64,000 bases of DNA from Rhizobiaceae bacterium (GTDB lineage Bacteria > Pseudomonadota > Alphaproteobacteria > Rhizobiales > Rhizobiaceae), in the NCBI GenBank assembly GCA_017643495.1, contig JAEPNK010000002.1, forward strand, positions 868,001 through 932,000. Reading direction: 5' to 3'. Positions 1 through 13,159 of the stretch are shown piece after piece. The stretch's first letter is position 1, and every line of letters begins with the position of its first letter. Made by a program: the position numbers and the translations under genes. The notes under the pieces are model-generated. The model was not told the origin of the DNA and did not search any database. It was given only the letters and a program-made list of their open reading frames with translations.

Positions 1-158
1 GAGCCACCGCGCTTCAACTGAGAACGCTTGACGCCAAGGCTGTTCAGGCTTTCATCGTCAAACTGTGCCAGATATGCGTGAACGCTGAGTTGAGCCTGCT
101 TTTCACGAGCCCGCATCAATGCTCTTGTGGCAGAAGTGATATTGCCAAGAATGTTCAT
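1..158 (-). CDS. DUF1127-like small protein (partial, runs off window)
   Basis: An open frame starts with ATG at 158, after an AAGGGAA ribosome-binding site, and continues past the window edge; 52 residues are visible. The visible protein is a short basic/amphipathic helix followed by YLAQFDDESLNSLGVKRSQL. This resembles the DUF1127 (YjiS-like) pattern 'LaalDDrxLrDiGLxRsdl'. Such proteins are usually 45-100 residues and occur in many copies in alphaproteobacteria; some act in RNA or phosphate-related regulation, but nothing here shows a role. It is divergent from the aminopeptidase gene at 314. The family call is moderately sure and the C-terminus is not seen. Confidence 0.6.
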   Translation of the reverse strand, partial: MNILGNITSATRALMRAREKQAQLSVHAYLAQFDDESLNSLGVKRSQLKRGG

Positions 159-313
159 GATTTCGGTTCCCTTTTCTGTCCGGTCACGCCATGTTTCCGG
201 TACAACAAGAGTATGGGGAATCCCGTCCCGCTTAGGTAGGTGCCTGAACGCAAGGATGCCATGCAAAAACTGCATGGGTCGATTTACCAATCATTAACCC
301 TGGAAGGATCGCA

Positions 314-2131
314 ATGTTTCAGCAGTACGAAGTCAAATCCGATCCCTCGCAGGGCAGCAAGAGACTGGCCCGTTTGCGGCAGATCATGCGCGAAAACGGG
401 GCAAGTGTTTTCCTGGTACCCCATGCCGATGAACACCAGAACGAATACTGCCCTCCCCACGCAGAACGGCTTGCCTGGCTTACCGGCTTCACAGGTTCTG
501 CGGGATACTGCATCGTGACGCTTGAGAAAGCAGTAATTTTTGTGGATGGCCGTTATACATTGCAGGTACGCGAGCAGGTGGATACCGGCCAGTTTGAAAT
601 TCTCTCTCTTGTAGATACTCCCCCGGCCAAGTGGCTTGGCGAAAACACCGGAAAGCAGGATACAATTGTCTTTGATCCCTGGCTTGTCACCATCAGCCAG
701 CATGAACGCCATGAAAAGGCGATACAGGAGTCCGGCGCCCGGTTAGTGCCGGGCAAGAACCTGCTTGATCTGGCTTGGGACGATCAGCCTTCCCCACCGC
801 TTGGTGCCGTAAAACTGCAACCGGAACAATATGCCGGCAGAGGCGCGGTCGAAAAAATTGAAGATGTTCGGGAGGAAATATCCCGGGCTGGTGCTGATGC
901 ATGCCTGTTGACGGATCCTGCATCGCTGGCATGGCTTTTCAATATCCGCGGGACGGATGTGGTGCACAATCCACTGGTGCTCGGGTTTTGCATCCTTCCG
1001 GTCCGGGACAAGCCGATGCTTTTCATTGATGAGCGCAAACTTGATGCAACTGTCCGCAACACGATGGAAGCCATTGCAGATATCCATTCTCCCCAGTTTC
1101 TGCTTGAGGAACTTGCTGCAGCATCGTCAGGCAAAACCATTCTTTGTGACCCAGAACTTGTTGCCAATGCCTGCGCCCAAAGGATTCGCAACAGCGGCGG
1201 CACCATACAGAAGGGACGGGATCCGGTTGTTCTGCCACGTGCAATCAAGAATGAGGCAGAAATCGGGGGCAGCCGAAATGCCCATTTGAGGGATGGCGTG
1301 GCAGTCACGAAATTTCTGTATTGGCTGGCAAACCAGCCTGCTGAAAGCCTCGATGAAATAACAGCCGCAAAGAAGCTCGAAATGCTCAGGGCGGAAACTG
1401 CCCGGGCCATGGACAGCGAATTACTGGAAATATCTTTCGATACAATTTCTGGATTTGGGGCAAACGGGGCAATTGTTCACTACCGGGTCAACACAAACAG
1501 CAATGCCAGCTTCACGAACGGCAATCTGTATCTGTGCGACTCCGGTGCACAATATGTGGACGGCACCACCGACATCACCCGAACTGTGGCAATCGGCTCT
1601 CCGCCGGATCAGGCAAGAACGGATTTCACGCTTGTCCTGAAAGGACATATCGCAATTGCAACAGCCCGCTTTCCGAAAGGGACACGCGGCGTTGATCTCG
1701 ACCCTCTGGCTCGCGCTCCGCTATGGCGTCAAGGCAAGGATTTCGCCCACGGTACCGGTCACGGGATTGGTGCATACCTGAATGTCCACGAAGGCCCGCA
1801 GGGTATTTCACGCCGGGCCATGGAACCGTTTCAAAGCGGCATGATCATTTCAAACGAACCGGGTTTTTATGTTGAAGGGCAATACGGCATAAGGATCGAA
1901 AACCTGGTCCTGGTAACTCCAGCCGAAAACACCGGCGGAAATATTGAAACACATGGATTCGAAACCCTTACCCTGGCTCCGATCGATCTTGATCTGGTCG
2001 ACGGGGAGCTGTTGTCAGGCGAGGAACGAAACTGGTTGAACAGCTATCACGCAAACGTCTTCAGTGCAGTGGGACCTTACCTTGAACCGGATGAGCGGGC
2101 ATGGCTTGAAAACGCCACGCGCCCTGTTTGA
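314..2131 (+). CDS. pepP: Xaa-Pro aminopeptidase (M24B family)
   Basis: A 605-residue cytosolic metallopeptidase that removes the N-terminal residue before proline. It has the long three-domain architecture (two creatinase-like N-terminal domains, a pita-bread catalytic domain, a C-terminal extension), closer to eukaryotic XPNPEP1 than to the about 440-residue E. coli PepP. The dinuclear metal site is complete: the aspartates of DSGAQYVDGTTDITRT (about residues 408-423), the histidine of GTGHGIGAYLNVHEG, and the glutamates of NEPGFY and GIRIENL. The ATG at 314 follows GGAAGG at a good distance. It converges on azlD with only 3 bases between the stops, so no separate terminator fits there. Confidence 0.93.
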   Translation: MFQQYEVKSDPSQGSKRLARLRQIMRENGASVFLVPHADEHQNEYCPPHAERLAWLTGFTGSAGYCIVTLEKAVIFVDGRYTLQVREQVDTGQFEILSLVDTPPAKWLGENTGKQDTIVFDPWLVTISQHERHEKAIQESGARLVPGKNLLDLAWDDQPSPPLGAVKLQPEQYAGRGAVEKIEDVREEISRAGADACLLTDPASLAWLFNIRGTDVVHNPLVLGFCILPVRDKPMLFIDERKLDATVRNTMEAIADIHSPQFLLEELAAASSGKTILCDPELVANACAQRIRNSGGTIQKGRDPVVLPRAIKNEAEIGGSRNAHLRDGVAVTKFLYWLANQPAESLDEITAAKKLEMLRAETARAMDSELLEISFDTISGFGANGAIVHYRVNTNSNASFTNGNLYLCDSGAQYVDGTTDITRTVAIGSPPDQARTDFTLVLKGHIAIATARFPKGTRGVDLDPLARAPLWRQGKDFAHGTGHGIGAYLNVHEGPQGISRRAMEPFQSGMIISNEPGFYVEGQYGIRIENLVLVTPAENTGGNIETHGFETLTLAPIDLDLVDGELLSGEERNWLNSYHANVFSAVGPYLEPDERAWLENATRPV

Positions 2132-2134
2132 CGA

Positions 2135-2461
2135 TCAGTAGCCGAACAATCGCCCACAAATCACAATGGCTAGGCCAACAGCCATGACCGGAAGCGGAGA
2201 CATCCGAAAGCTGGCAACCAGTGCCGCCAACATTGCCGCAAGCTCAAGCGGTCCGTTGGTCAATGCCGGTGGTATGACGATCGTGGCAAGCACCGCAGCA
2301 GGAACAGCTTCCAGTGCTGCTTCCACCCTGGGATGAAGATGTTTGAAACGGGCAAGCACCATATGCCCGGAAGAACGGGTGATATAGGTAACGACACCCG
2401 TAAGGCAGATCACCCACCAGACGGTGTATTCGGTGGCAGCTTCAAGAAAGAATTCACTCAC
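2135..2461 (-). CDS. azlD: AzlD-family branched-chain amino acid transport subunit
   Basis: A small hydrophobic protein of 108 residues with about four membrane segments, the partner of AzlC in an AzlCD-type exporter (branched-chain amino acids or analogues in characterised cases). I chose the GTG at 2461 because a GGAG lies 7 bases upstream and the frame then overlaps the azlC stop by only 8 bases. It also gives the normal family length. Upstream in-frame ATGs at 2503 and 2488 would overlap azlC by 35-50 bases. It ends 3 bases from the convergent aminopeptidase gene. The substrate cannot be read from sequence. Confidence 0.85.
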   Translation of the reverse strand: MSEFFLEAATEYTVWWVICLTGVVTYITRSSGHMVLARFKHLHPRVEAALEAVPAAVLATIVIPPALTNGPLELAAMLAALVASFRMSPLPVMAVGLAIVICGRLFGY

Positions 2462-3191
2462 GGGCCAACTCCAGTTCCGGATCGTCATCCGGTTTTTCTG
2501 CATCAGGTTTGCCGATAAAGGCAGCCAGCAGGATTCCAGCCAGCCCGCCGCTCATGATGTGCCACGGCGAACCGACATACCGGTAGACCAGAACGGAAAC
2601 AACACCACTTGCCAGAACGGAGACAAGCCAGTTCGGGCGACTGCGAAATCCCATCAGCAGGGTCAGGAAATACAGTGAAAGCAACATGTCGAGACCAAGC
2701 GCCTTGGGATCGGTTATCAATGCACCAAACAACCCACCAACCAATGTGAACAGGAGCCAGATACCGTAGAGCAACAGGCCATAGCCAAAGTAATAGGCAG
2801 GCGTAAGCGGGCGTTTTGAAGCACGCAATTCCCCTGCCCCGAACAATGGGTCACACAACAGGAAAAACGCAGAATACCTCTGGAATATGCTGAACCGCCC
2901 CATGTAGCGGCCAATAGATGCCGAGTAGAGCACATGACGGAAATTGATGGCAAAAACGGCAAGCAACATCGACCAGACCGGCACTTTCAGACTGTAAAGC
3001 TCCAGAAAAACCAACTGGCTGGCACCTGCAAAGACCAGAGTGCTTGAAAGCATTGCCTGGCCGAGGGTCAAGCCGTTGTTGACGGCAGTTGTGCCGAAAA
3101 GCATGCCAAAGAAGCATACGGCAAGCATGACAGGCGTGGCATCGCGCAAACCGTCGAGGATTTCCTGTCGTGATTCTGTTGATTGGGTCAT
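2454..3191 (-). CDS. azlC: AzlC-family branched-chain amino acid permease
   Basis: A 245-residue integral membrane protein with multiple hydrophobic helices and the family pattern near the N-terminus (DGLRDATPVMLAVCFFGMLFG). It is the large subunit of the AzlCD exporter, with azlD directly downstream and overlapping, so the two are probably translationally coupled. The ATG at 3191 follows AGGGTG. The upstream neighbour, on the same strand 83 bases away, is an Lrp/AsnC regulator. That context fits amino-acid-responsive control, because Lrp-family proteins often sit beside AzlCD genes, but the regulator also faces hppD. Confidence 0.9.
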   Translation of the reverse strand: MTQSTESRQEILDGLRDATPVMLAVCFFGMLFGTTAVNNGLTLGQAMLSSTLVFAGASQLVFLELYSLKVPVWSMLLAVFAINFRHVLYSASIGRYMGRFSIFQRYSAFFLLCDPLFGAGELRASKRPLTPAYYFGYGLLLYGIWLLFTLVGGLFGALITDPKALGLDMLLSLYFLTLLMGFRSRPNWLVSVLASGVVSVLVYRYVGSPWHIMSGGLAGILLAAFIGKPDAEKPDDDPELELARE

Positions 3192-3274
3192 TGGCGCACC
3201 CTAGTCAAACTTGCGAACAACGCCAGTGAGAAATTCTGCAAACAGGTATGAGTTTTTGCCAAACTTCCAATCTA

Positions 3275-3739
3275 TCAGGAAACCGGCAGTTCTGATGTCG
3301 ACTTGAGCGTGTCCAGAACAATGGTCGTTTTCACATTTGCAACAGCCTCATGCGGCAGAAGGGTACTGTTTATGAATTGCGACAGGGCATCGAGGTCCTT
3401 GCAAACCACTTTGATCGAGTAGTCCATTTCGCCAGTCAGCGCATATGCTTCCTGCACGTTGGGAAGGCCGGAAAGCAATGTCTTGAAACGTTCGGCATTG
3501 CGTTCATCATGATTGGAAAGCGAAACCGAAATGATGCTTTTGATGCCGATGCCCAGTTTGGCCGGATCAAGTTCCGCCGTGTACCTGCGAATGACACCGA
3601 GATTTTCCAGACTTGAACGACGCCTGGAACATACCGAAGGAGAAAGCCCGATCCGCTCGCCCAGTTCATTATTGGTCAACCGGCCATTCTCTTGGAGGGC
3701 TTTCAGTATCTTCCGGTCAAATGCGTCAAGGTTGCTCAT
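3275..3739 (-). CDS. Lrp/AsnC family transcriptional regulator
   Basis: A 154-residue regulator with an N-terminal winged helix-turn-helix (about residues 5-60, LDAFDRKILKAL then NELGERIGLSPSVCSRRRSSLENLG) and a C-terminal RAM/ligand-binding domain (about 70-150, GIKSIISVSL and the ALTGEMDYSIKVVCKD segment). Family members form octamers or dimers that bind phased DNA sites and respond to amino acids. I use the ATG at 3739; an in-frame TTG at 3748 is possible. It is divergent from hppD, and the gap holds two TTGCA-N7-TGCAA repeats. It probably regulates itself and hppD (tyrosine catabolism), and perhaps azlCD downstream. Confidence 0.9.
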   Translation of the reverse strand: MSNLDAFDRKILKALQENGRLTNNELGERIGLSPSVCSRRRSSLENLGVIRRYTAELDPAKLGIGIKSIISVSLSNHDERNAERFKTLLSGLPNVQEAYALTGEMDYSIKVVCKDLDALSQFINSTLLPHEAVANVKTTIVLDTLKSTSELPVS

Positions 3740-3762
3740 ATCATCCAAGATTCACAAATAAA

Positions 3763-3819
3763 TTGCATGATTCATGCAAAGAATAATATGCAGGCATTAC
3801 AATTGCAAACACCATGCAA
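3763..3819. promoter_or_regulatory. Paired inverted-repeat operator between lrp and hppD
   Basis: Two copies of TTGCA-N7-TGCAA lie at 3763-3779 and 3803-3819, exactly 40 bp apart (about four helical turns). The first copy is a perfect 17-bp palindrome, TTGCATGA-T-TCATGCAA. They sit between the divergent lrp and hppD starts, 24 bp upstream of lrp and 46 bp upstream of hppD. Phased sites of this kind suit Lrp/AsnC proteins, so the adjacent regulator is the obvious candidate binder. Binding is an inference. Confidence 0.6.
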
Positions 3820-3864
3820 GAAATTGCGCATAGAATGAGGGGAGATAGATACAGGAGAGTTCCC

Positions 3865-4959
3865 ATGGGCCCCTTCCCGCATAATGCGCCTGCACAAACC
3901 ATTTCCGAAGATAATCCTGCTGGCACGGACGGTTTTGAATTTGTCGAATTTGCCCATCCTGATCCGGAACAATTGCGCTCCCTTTTTCAGGGCATGGGCT
4001 ATACCAGAACTGCCACGCACAAGACAAAAGACATTGAACTCTGGCAGCAGGGTGACATTACCTACATCGTGAACAACGAGACCGACAGCCATGCCCGCAA
4101 TTTTGTCGAAGAACATGGCCCTTGCGCCCCGTCCATGGGATGGCGCGTTGTGGATGCACAGCATGCGTTTGATCATGCGGTCAAAAACGGTGCGGAACCC
4201 TACAATGACAATGACAAGACGATGGATGTCCCTGCTATTGTCGGAATCGGGGGCTCGCTGATCTATTTCATCGACAATCACCGGGAGGAAAGTCCGTATA
4301 ATCACGAATTCGAATGGCTGACCGATGCCAATCCCGAAGGCCTCGGCTTCTACTACCTCGACCATCTGACCCACAATGTCCACAAGGGCAACATGGATGT
4401 CTGGTTCAGGTTTTACGGCGACATTTTCGGATTTGAGGAAATCCGTTTCTTCGACATCAAGGGCAAATATACAGGACTGTATTCACGCGCACTGACCTCC
4501 CCGTGTGGACGCATTCGCATTCCCATCAATGAAGACCGCGGCGAGGAAGGCCAGATTGTCGAATACCTCAAGCGTTACAATGGCGAAGGCATCCAGCACA
4601 TTGCCGTAGGCGCCCGCGACATTTACCAGTCAGTCGATGCGATTGCCGACCGTGGTATTCGCTTCATGCCAAAACCGCCCGAAACCTACTACCAGATGAG
4701 CAAAGAGCGGGTTTCCGGCCACGAGGAACCAATCGGCGAAATGATGAAACACGGCATCCTGATCGATGGTGAAGGCGTCGTAGGCGGTGGAGAGACGCGC
4801 ATACTGCTTCAAATATTTTCCAAGACAGTGATCGGACCGATCTTTTTTGAGTTCATACAGCGCAAGGGCGATGACGGATTTGGTGAAGGCAACTTCAAGG
4901 CACTCTTTGAATCCATCGAGCAGGACCAGATCGATCGGGGCGTGATAGCTGCGGAATAA
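3865..4959 (+). CDS. hppD: 4-hydroxyphenylpyruvate dioxygenase
   Basis: A 364-residue non-haem Fe(II) enzyme converting 4-hydroxyphenylpyruvate to homogentisate in tyrosine catabolism. It has two vicinal-oxygen-chelate domains. The iron ligands are visible: a histidine in DHLTHNV (about residue 166-169), a histidine in GEGIQHIAVG (about 245) and a glutamate in FFEFIQRKG (about 329). The start at 3865 is preceded by AGGAGAG; an upstream in-frame ATG at 3814 has no such site and lies inside the operator region. No homogentisate dioxygenase gene is adjacent. Control by the divergent Lrp-type regulator is likely. Confidence 0.95.
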   Translation: MGPFPHNAPAQTISEDNPAGTDGFEFVEFAHPDPEQLRSLFQGMGYTRTATHKTKDIELWQQGDITYIVNNETDSHARNFVEEHGPCAPSMGWRVVDAQHAFDHAVKNGAEPYNDNDKTMDVPAIVGIGGSLIYFIDNHREESPYNHEFEWLTDANPEGLGFYYLDHLTHNVHKGNMDVWFRFYGDIFGFEEIRFFDIKGKYTGLYSRALTSPCGRIRIPINEDRGEEGQIVEYLKRYNGEGIQHIAVGARDIYQSVDAIADRGIRFMPKPPETYYQMSKERVSGHEEPIGEMMKHGILIDGEGVVGGGETRILLQIFSKTVIGPIFFEFIQRKGDDGFGEGNFKALFESIEQDQIDRGVIAAE

Positions 4960-4964
4960 CTCCG

Positions 4965-8799
<3,835 letters not shown>

Positions 8800-8994
8800 C
8801 GTTTCAGTCAGGGTGTGCACATGAAAAGATATCCTCCCTGCCCTCCAATATCACGAAATGGAATCGGAACAGTGAGAACATTCAGCTAACAAAAGCGTAT
8901 GAGAAATCCCGGACCGGCACAAGTGGGCTTGGCAGCCAGAAGCCTTCAAAGTCAGACAAGACCACAGAAAGCTTCAAACAACAGCGGATGGGTG

Positions 8995-9828
8995 TCAGGT
9001 TTTTGGCTTGGTGCCAAACAGACCTCCGGTAAGCCAGGAATCCTGGGCTTCACGAGGCTCAAGCCCCCCTGTTTGCAACAGTTTGTATGAGTCCTTGTAC
9101 CACTGGCTGTCGGGGAAGTTGTGCCCAAGCACGGCTGCAGAGTTCTGTGCTTCCTGCGCAAGACCAAGTGAGAAATAGCTTTCCGTCAGGCGGGCAAGGG
9201 CCTCCTCGACATGACGGGTGTTCGGATATTGCTCGACAACCTTGCGGAACCGGTTGATCGCGGCAAGAAACTCGCGACGTTCCTGATAATATCGTCCAAC
9301 CAGCATTTCCTTGCCGGCCAGCTGGTCACGAGTGATGCGGATCTTGTTGCGTGCATCACCCACATATTCGCTTTCGGGATACTTCTCGACCAGGGCATTC
9401 ATGGCTTCATAGGCCTTTGCCGTTGTGGTCTGGTCGCGCGTGATGTGCGGGATCTGTTTGTAGTAGGACATGCCGATAATATACTGGGCATAGGCAGCAT
9501 CCTTGTCGCTGGGATATAGCGACAGGAAACGCTTGGCGCTTGATGCCGCTTCGGCATACTCGCCTTTCCTGTAATTCACGAAAGTTTTCAGGATAATCGA
9601 ACGGCGCGAAAGTTCTGAATAAGGATGCTGGGAATTGAGGTCATCAAGACGCTTTTCCGCATTCTTGAGGTCGCCCGCATCCAGATTCGCCAGGGCCTGG
9701 TTGTAAAGGGTATCAGCCGACTCGATGTTATCGAGGGCAAAATCCGTATCCTTGTCGGTTTTGCTGCACCCGGCGACTGCCACCAGTCCGGCGACAAGAA
9801 TTGTCCTGAAAGCAATATCAAACTTCAT
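8995..9828 (-). CDS. bamD: Outer membrane assembly lipoprotein BamD
   Basis: A 277-residue lipoprotein of the BAM complex, which inserts beta-barrel proteins into the outer membrane. The N-terminal signal ends in a lipobox (VAVAGC, cysteine about residue 21). The rest is a series of TPR-like helical repeats (YNQALANLDAGDLKNAEKRLDDL and following). The C-terminus carries a short low-complexity tail. It sits downstream of lpxC after 274 bases and upstream of recN. Confidence 0.94.
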   Translation of the reverse strand: MKFDIAFRTILVAGLVAVAGCSKTDKDTDFALDNIESADTLYNQALANLDAGDLKNAEKRLDDLNSQHPYSELSRRSIILKTFVNYRKGEYAEAASSAKRFLSLYPSDKDAAYAQYIIGMSYYKQIPHITRDQTTTAKAYEAMNALVEKYPESEYVGDARNKIRITRDQLAGKEMLVGRYYQERREFLAAINRFRKVVEQYPNTRHVEEALARLTESYFSLGLAQEAQNSAAVLGHNFPDSQWYKDSYKLLQTGGLEPREAQDSWLTGGLFGTKPKT

Positions 9829-10102
9829 GTTGAACCTGTATTCCCCGCCTGTACAAACAGCAGGCTCCCTTCCCGGAAGGCTATAAATTACACCATCAAG
9901 GCTTTTCTTGCAAAGCGCTTATCCAATGTGATTGTCACAACATTGTGGCGCGGTTAACGCCGTCATCCACTATTGCACAAAGCCTTCCCCGCTGGCAGCA
10001 CTCACTACCTGAAATGATGAAGGTTTTCCACTCTCATGTTTCAATGGCATGTTCTGGCGTCAGGTTCCAAACCCTGCCTTGAGACAAAGCAGGTTGCCAA
10101 CC

Positions 10103-11095
10103 TCAGACAAGCACCGCAGCGTAAGCCGGTGCATTCACGGCAACAAGTTCGCCATGCATGATGCGTGGACGGCTTTTCGGCGGCTGAACGAAATCGAATG
10201 CATCACGGTCTGAAAGAAGTGCCTGAAGAACCATCGCATTCAGCTTGTGACCACCCCGATAGGAGCGGTAGCAACCGAGAATGGGCGCTCCGGCAAGTGC
10301 CAGGTCACCAATAGCGTCAAGTGTTTTGTGTCTTACAAACTCGTCCTTGTAACGCAGACCTTCCGGATTGATAATCCGGTTGTCATCACCAATTACAACA
10401 GAGTTTTCGAGAGAAGAACCAAGCGCAAAGCCTGCTGCCCAGAGACGCTCCACATCTTTCATGAAACCGAAAGTGCGCGCCCGGCTCAGCTCCTTGCAGA
10501 AAACGTCTTCCGTAATGTCGGAAGCAAACTTCTGGCGGCCGATTGCCTCGCAGTCAAAGTCGATTTCAACTTCAAAACGTGTTCCTTCATAGGGAACAAA
10601 CTCACCCCAGGAAGCGCCCATTTCAACGCGGACAGGCTTGTTCACCCGGATGTAGCAGCGCGGAGCCGCCAGGGATGTAAGTCCTACAGACTGGATGGCC
10701 TCTACGAAAACGATAGAGCTTCCATCCATTACCGGGACTTCACGTCCCTCAAGTTCAACAATGACATTGTCCACATTGAGTGCACGCAAGGCCGCCATGA
10801 GATGTTCAATGGTGGCCGCGTGAGGACCGGAAAGACTGCCCAGAACGGTACAGAGGTCGGTTGCACCCACAGAGGAAAGATTGGCAGGAAGGTCAACGGA
10901 GTCGTACGGATTGTCAGGAGATGAAACATTGAAAACAATGCCGGTATCGGCATCTGCGGGCAGAAGGCTCATCATCACTTCCTGTCCGGAGTGAACACCT
11001 ACACCTGAGAATTCCAGTTTCTCGCGAATTGTCGTTTGATAACCTAACACTACGAACCCCGGTTTGCCCTTATCCCCATGAAGTCCGGCATGCAC
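10103..11095 (-). CDS. lpxC: UDP-3-O-acyl-N-acetylglucosamine deacetylase
   Basis: A 330-residue zinc amidase catalysing the committed step of lipid A synthesis. Zinc ligands are the histidine of TIEHLMAAL (about residue 98) and the histidine and aspartate of RHKTLDAIGDL; the catalytic histidine is in RGGHKLNAM. The start is a GTG at 11095 with AGGAG six bases upstream, which adds an N-terminal stretch of about 15 residues compared with many homologues. It has its own promoter-like sequence (11148-11176) and is separated from ftsZ by a terminator, so it is probably transcribed independently of the dcw operon. Confidence 0.95.
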   Translation of the reverse strand: MHAGLHGDKGKPGFVVLGYQTTIREKLEFSGVGVHSGQEVMMSLLPADADTGIVFNVSSPDNPYDSVDLPANLSSVGATDLCTVLGSLSGPHAATIEHLMAALRALNVDNVIVELEGREVPVMDGSSIVFVEAIQSVGLTSLAAPRCYIRVNKPVRVEMGASWGEFVPYEGTRFEVEIDFDCEAIGRQKFASDITEDVFCKELSRARTFGFMKDVERLWAAGFALGSSLENSVVIGDDNRIINPEGLRYKDEFVRHKTLDAIGDLALAGAPILGCYRSYRGGHKLNAMVLQALLSDRDAFDFVQPPKSRPRIMHGELVAVNAPAYAAVLV

Positions 11096-11147
11096 TCACA
11101 TCTCCTGCAGCCGAAACATGCCTTACGGCATCCATATTCTTGCCACA

Positions 11148-11176
11148 CTTATATCGGGACAGGGCAAGTGCAACAA
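11148..11176 (-). promoter_or_regulatory. Probable lpxC promoter
   Basis: Read on the minus strand there is TTGTTG, a 17-base spacer, then TATAAG. This is a sigma-70-like layout about 50 bases upstream of the lpxC GTG start. A tandem GGTAACAAAA / GGTAAGAAAG repeat abuts the -35 region on its upstream side (about 11186-11205). Confidence 0.5.
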
Positions 11177-11250
11177 ATCACGCTTTCTTACCTTTTGTTA
11201 CCACACCACAGTAGCGGGTAAAATAAACCCTATATTTTTCAAATAGATAG

Positions 11251-11290
11251 AAAAAAGCCGCCAATGTTACAATATGTAACACGGCGACTT
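11251..11290 (-). terminator. Rho-independent terminator after ftsZ
   Basis: On the minus strand, about 20 bases past the ftsZ stop, an inverted repeat (GCCG-TGTTAC / GTAACA-TTGGCGGC around an ATATT loop) is followed by six T residues. It marks the end of the dcw transcript and separates it from lpxC. Confidence 0.78.
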
Positions 11291-11309
11291 TCCTAACAAA
11301 GTGTGAAAA

Positions 11310-13043
11310 TCAGTTGGCCTGTCTGCGAAGAAAGGCAGGAATGTCCAACTGGTCATCTTCGTGTGCAGGTTTTTCCGACGGGTTGATTCTTCCCATGGAA
11401 TCCAGCTGGCCACGTTTCGGCGCATAAGGGTCGTTCTCCATGCGCGGAGGAGCCGCTGGCGCTGGGCGCGGAGCAGGTGTCACCTGCTGTGGCGCACTTT
11501 GGCTCGCTTCTTGGGCAGGAGCCGCCTGTCTCTCATGAGAACGGACCTCGCCCTCACGACCACTGAAACTGCTCTTGAGCTTGTTCAGCAATCCCATCGG
11601 ACCCTGCCCCTCAGGCTGGGAGGGTGCGGCCGGAGCGGTGTTTTTCTGCGCTGCTTCTGCCTGAACCATTGGTGGAAAATCATCAATCTCGGGAATGACG
11701 GTAGGCTGGACTGTCCGCGAAGGATCCTCTGCGGCAGGCAACGTGAAGTCTTCCTGCGAAGGCATCAATTCCTCTTCCAGCGCAGACTTGAATTCTTCCT
11801 CAACCTTGGGATCGGAGAAGAGTGAGGCCGGCTTGAACGGCTGCAGGCTCACGCCATCACGCTGTACTGCCTTGGGCTTGGCCGGTTCCGCCAGGCTTGC
11901 AGCAGTTGCCTCGATTTTCTTTTCAACGGCGGCTGCATCCCTTGCTTCGTTTGAAACAGGCTTGCCAACCGCAACCGGTGTTTCGGCAGGTTTTTTATCT
12001 GCCGGAACAGCTGCCGGAGCGCTGCGCGTTACTGCACTGGCCTGTTTTGGTGCAACACTTTCCGCAGAAAGTTTGGCCGAGTTGTCGATACCCGTGGCAA
12101 CCACAGAAACACGGATGACACCTTCCAGGTTTTCATCAAAGGTGGCACCGAGAATGATATTTGCATCCTGATCCACTTCTTCGCGAATACGCGTGGCAGC
12201 CTCATCAACTTCGAATAGTGTAAGGTCACGTCCGCCAGTGATCGAGATCAGCAGACCCTGCGCACCACGCATTGAGGTTTCATCAAGCAACGGGTTTGAA
12301 ATCGCAGCTTCGGCAGCCTGCATGGCGCGCCCTTCTCCACTGGCCTCACCGGTCCCCATCATTGCCTTGCCCATGTCACGCATGACAGCACGAACATCAG
12401 CAAAGTCCAGATTGATGAGACCTTCCTTGACCATGAGGTCGGTTATGCAGGCAACCCCTGAATACAGCACCTGGTCCGCCATGCCGAACGCGTCGGCAAA
12501 AGTGGTTTTCTCGTTGGCGATGCGGAAAAGGTTCTGGTTCGGGATGACGATCAGTGTGTCGACGTTTTTCTGCAGCTCGATGATGCCGGCTTCCGCAGTG
12601 GACAGGCGGCGTTGTCCCTCGAACTGGAATGGCTTCGTCACAACACCCACGGTAAGGATACCCATCTCACGGGCTGCGCGGGCAACGACAGGAGCAGCAC
12701 CCGTTCCCGTTCCACCACCCATACCGGCTGTCACAAATGCCATGTGGGTCCCGGCCAGGTAGTCCTGGATTTCGGTAATGCATTCTTCGGCTGCTGCAGC
12801 GCCCACTTCAGGTTGTGAACCGGCACCAAGGCCTTCGGTTGCTTCCACGCCGAGCTGGATAATCTTTTCAGCTGATGACATGGAAAGCGCCTGGGCGTCG
12901 GTATTCGCAACCACGAATTCCACACCTTCAAGGCCTCCATGAATCATGTTGTTGACGGCATTACCGCCGCCACCGCCGACACCGAATACGGTGATTTTTG
13001 GCTTAAGCTCTGTAATATCAGGCTTTTGCAGGTTGATCGTCAT
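11310..13043 (-). CDS. ftsZ: Cell division GTPase FtsZ
   Basis: A 577-residue tubulin homologue forming the division ring. The GTPase core (about residues 15-320) has [10 protein letters not shown], the tubulin signature [11 protein letters not shown] and the T7 loop [11 protein letters not shown] long Ala/Pro/Glu-rich linker of about 230 residues follows, then the conserved C-terminal peptide [10 protein letters not shown] that binds FtsA and other partners. The long linker is typical of alphaproteobacterial FtsZ. The ATG at 13043 follows GAGGAA. It is 116 bases after ftsA, and that gap contains a small hairpin at 13098-13113. Confidence 0.97.
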   Translation of the reverse strand: MTINLQKPDITELKPKITVFGVGGGGGNAVNNMIHGGLEGVEFVVANTDAQALSMSSAEKIIQLGVEATEGLGAGSQPEVGAAAAEECITEIQDYLAGTHMAFVTAGMGGGTGTGAAPVVARAAREMGILTVGVVTKPFQFEGQRRLSTAEAGIIELQKNVDTLIVIPNQNLFRIANEKTTFADAFGMADQVLYSGVACITDLMVKEGLINLDFADVRAVMRDMGKAMMGTGEASGEGRAMQAAEAAISNPLLDETSMRGAQGLLISITGGRDLTLFEVDEAATRIREEVDQDANIILGATFDENLEGVIRVSVVATGIDNSAKLSAESVAPKQASAVTRSAPAAVPADKKPAETPVAVGKPVSNEARDAAAVEKKIEATAASLAEPAKPKAVQRDGVSLQPFKPASLFSDPKVEEEFKSALEEELMPSQEDFTLPAAEDPSRTVQPTVIPEIDDFPPMVQAEAAQKNTAPAAPSQPEGQGPMGLLNKLKSSFSGREGEVRSHERQAAPAQEASQSAPQQVTPAPRPAPAAPPRMENDPYAPKRGQLDSMGRINPSEKPAHEDDQLDIPAFLRRQAN

Positions 13044-13097
13044 TTCCTCGTCTCCGTTATCTGTTCCGGACGGGAAACCCGCCAGAACCCTTTGTTT

Positions 13098-13113
13098 GTG
13101 ATGTTTCCATCAC
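13098..13113 (-). other. Small stem-loop in ftsA-ftsZ spacer
   Basis: GTGATG and CATCAC form a perfect 6-bp inverted repeat around a 4-base loop, about 55 bases upstream of the ftsZ start in the 116-base ftsA-ftsZ gap. There is no T-tract, so it is not a standard terminator. It could be an mRNA processing or stability element, or an operator; no function is shown. Confidence 0.35.
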
Positions 13114-13159
13114 TGCCGCATTCATTTGTCCGTCTCCGGACTGTTTTGCCGCCTGGCAA

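Noticed and set aside
9927..9939. TGTGA-TTG-TCACA upstream of bamD, resembling a CRP/FNR half-site pair
   Set aside because: CRP/FNR sites need about six bases between the arms in TGTGA-N6-TCACA; here there are three. No supporting promoter was seen.
10091..10103. AGGTT-GCC-AACCT hairpin at the lpxC stop
   Set aside because: The stem is only five pairs and is not followed by a T-tract; too weak to call a terminator.
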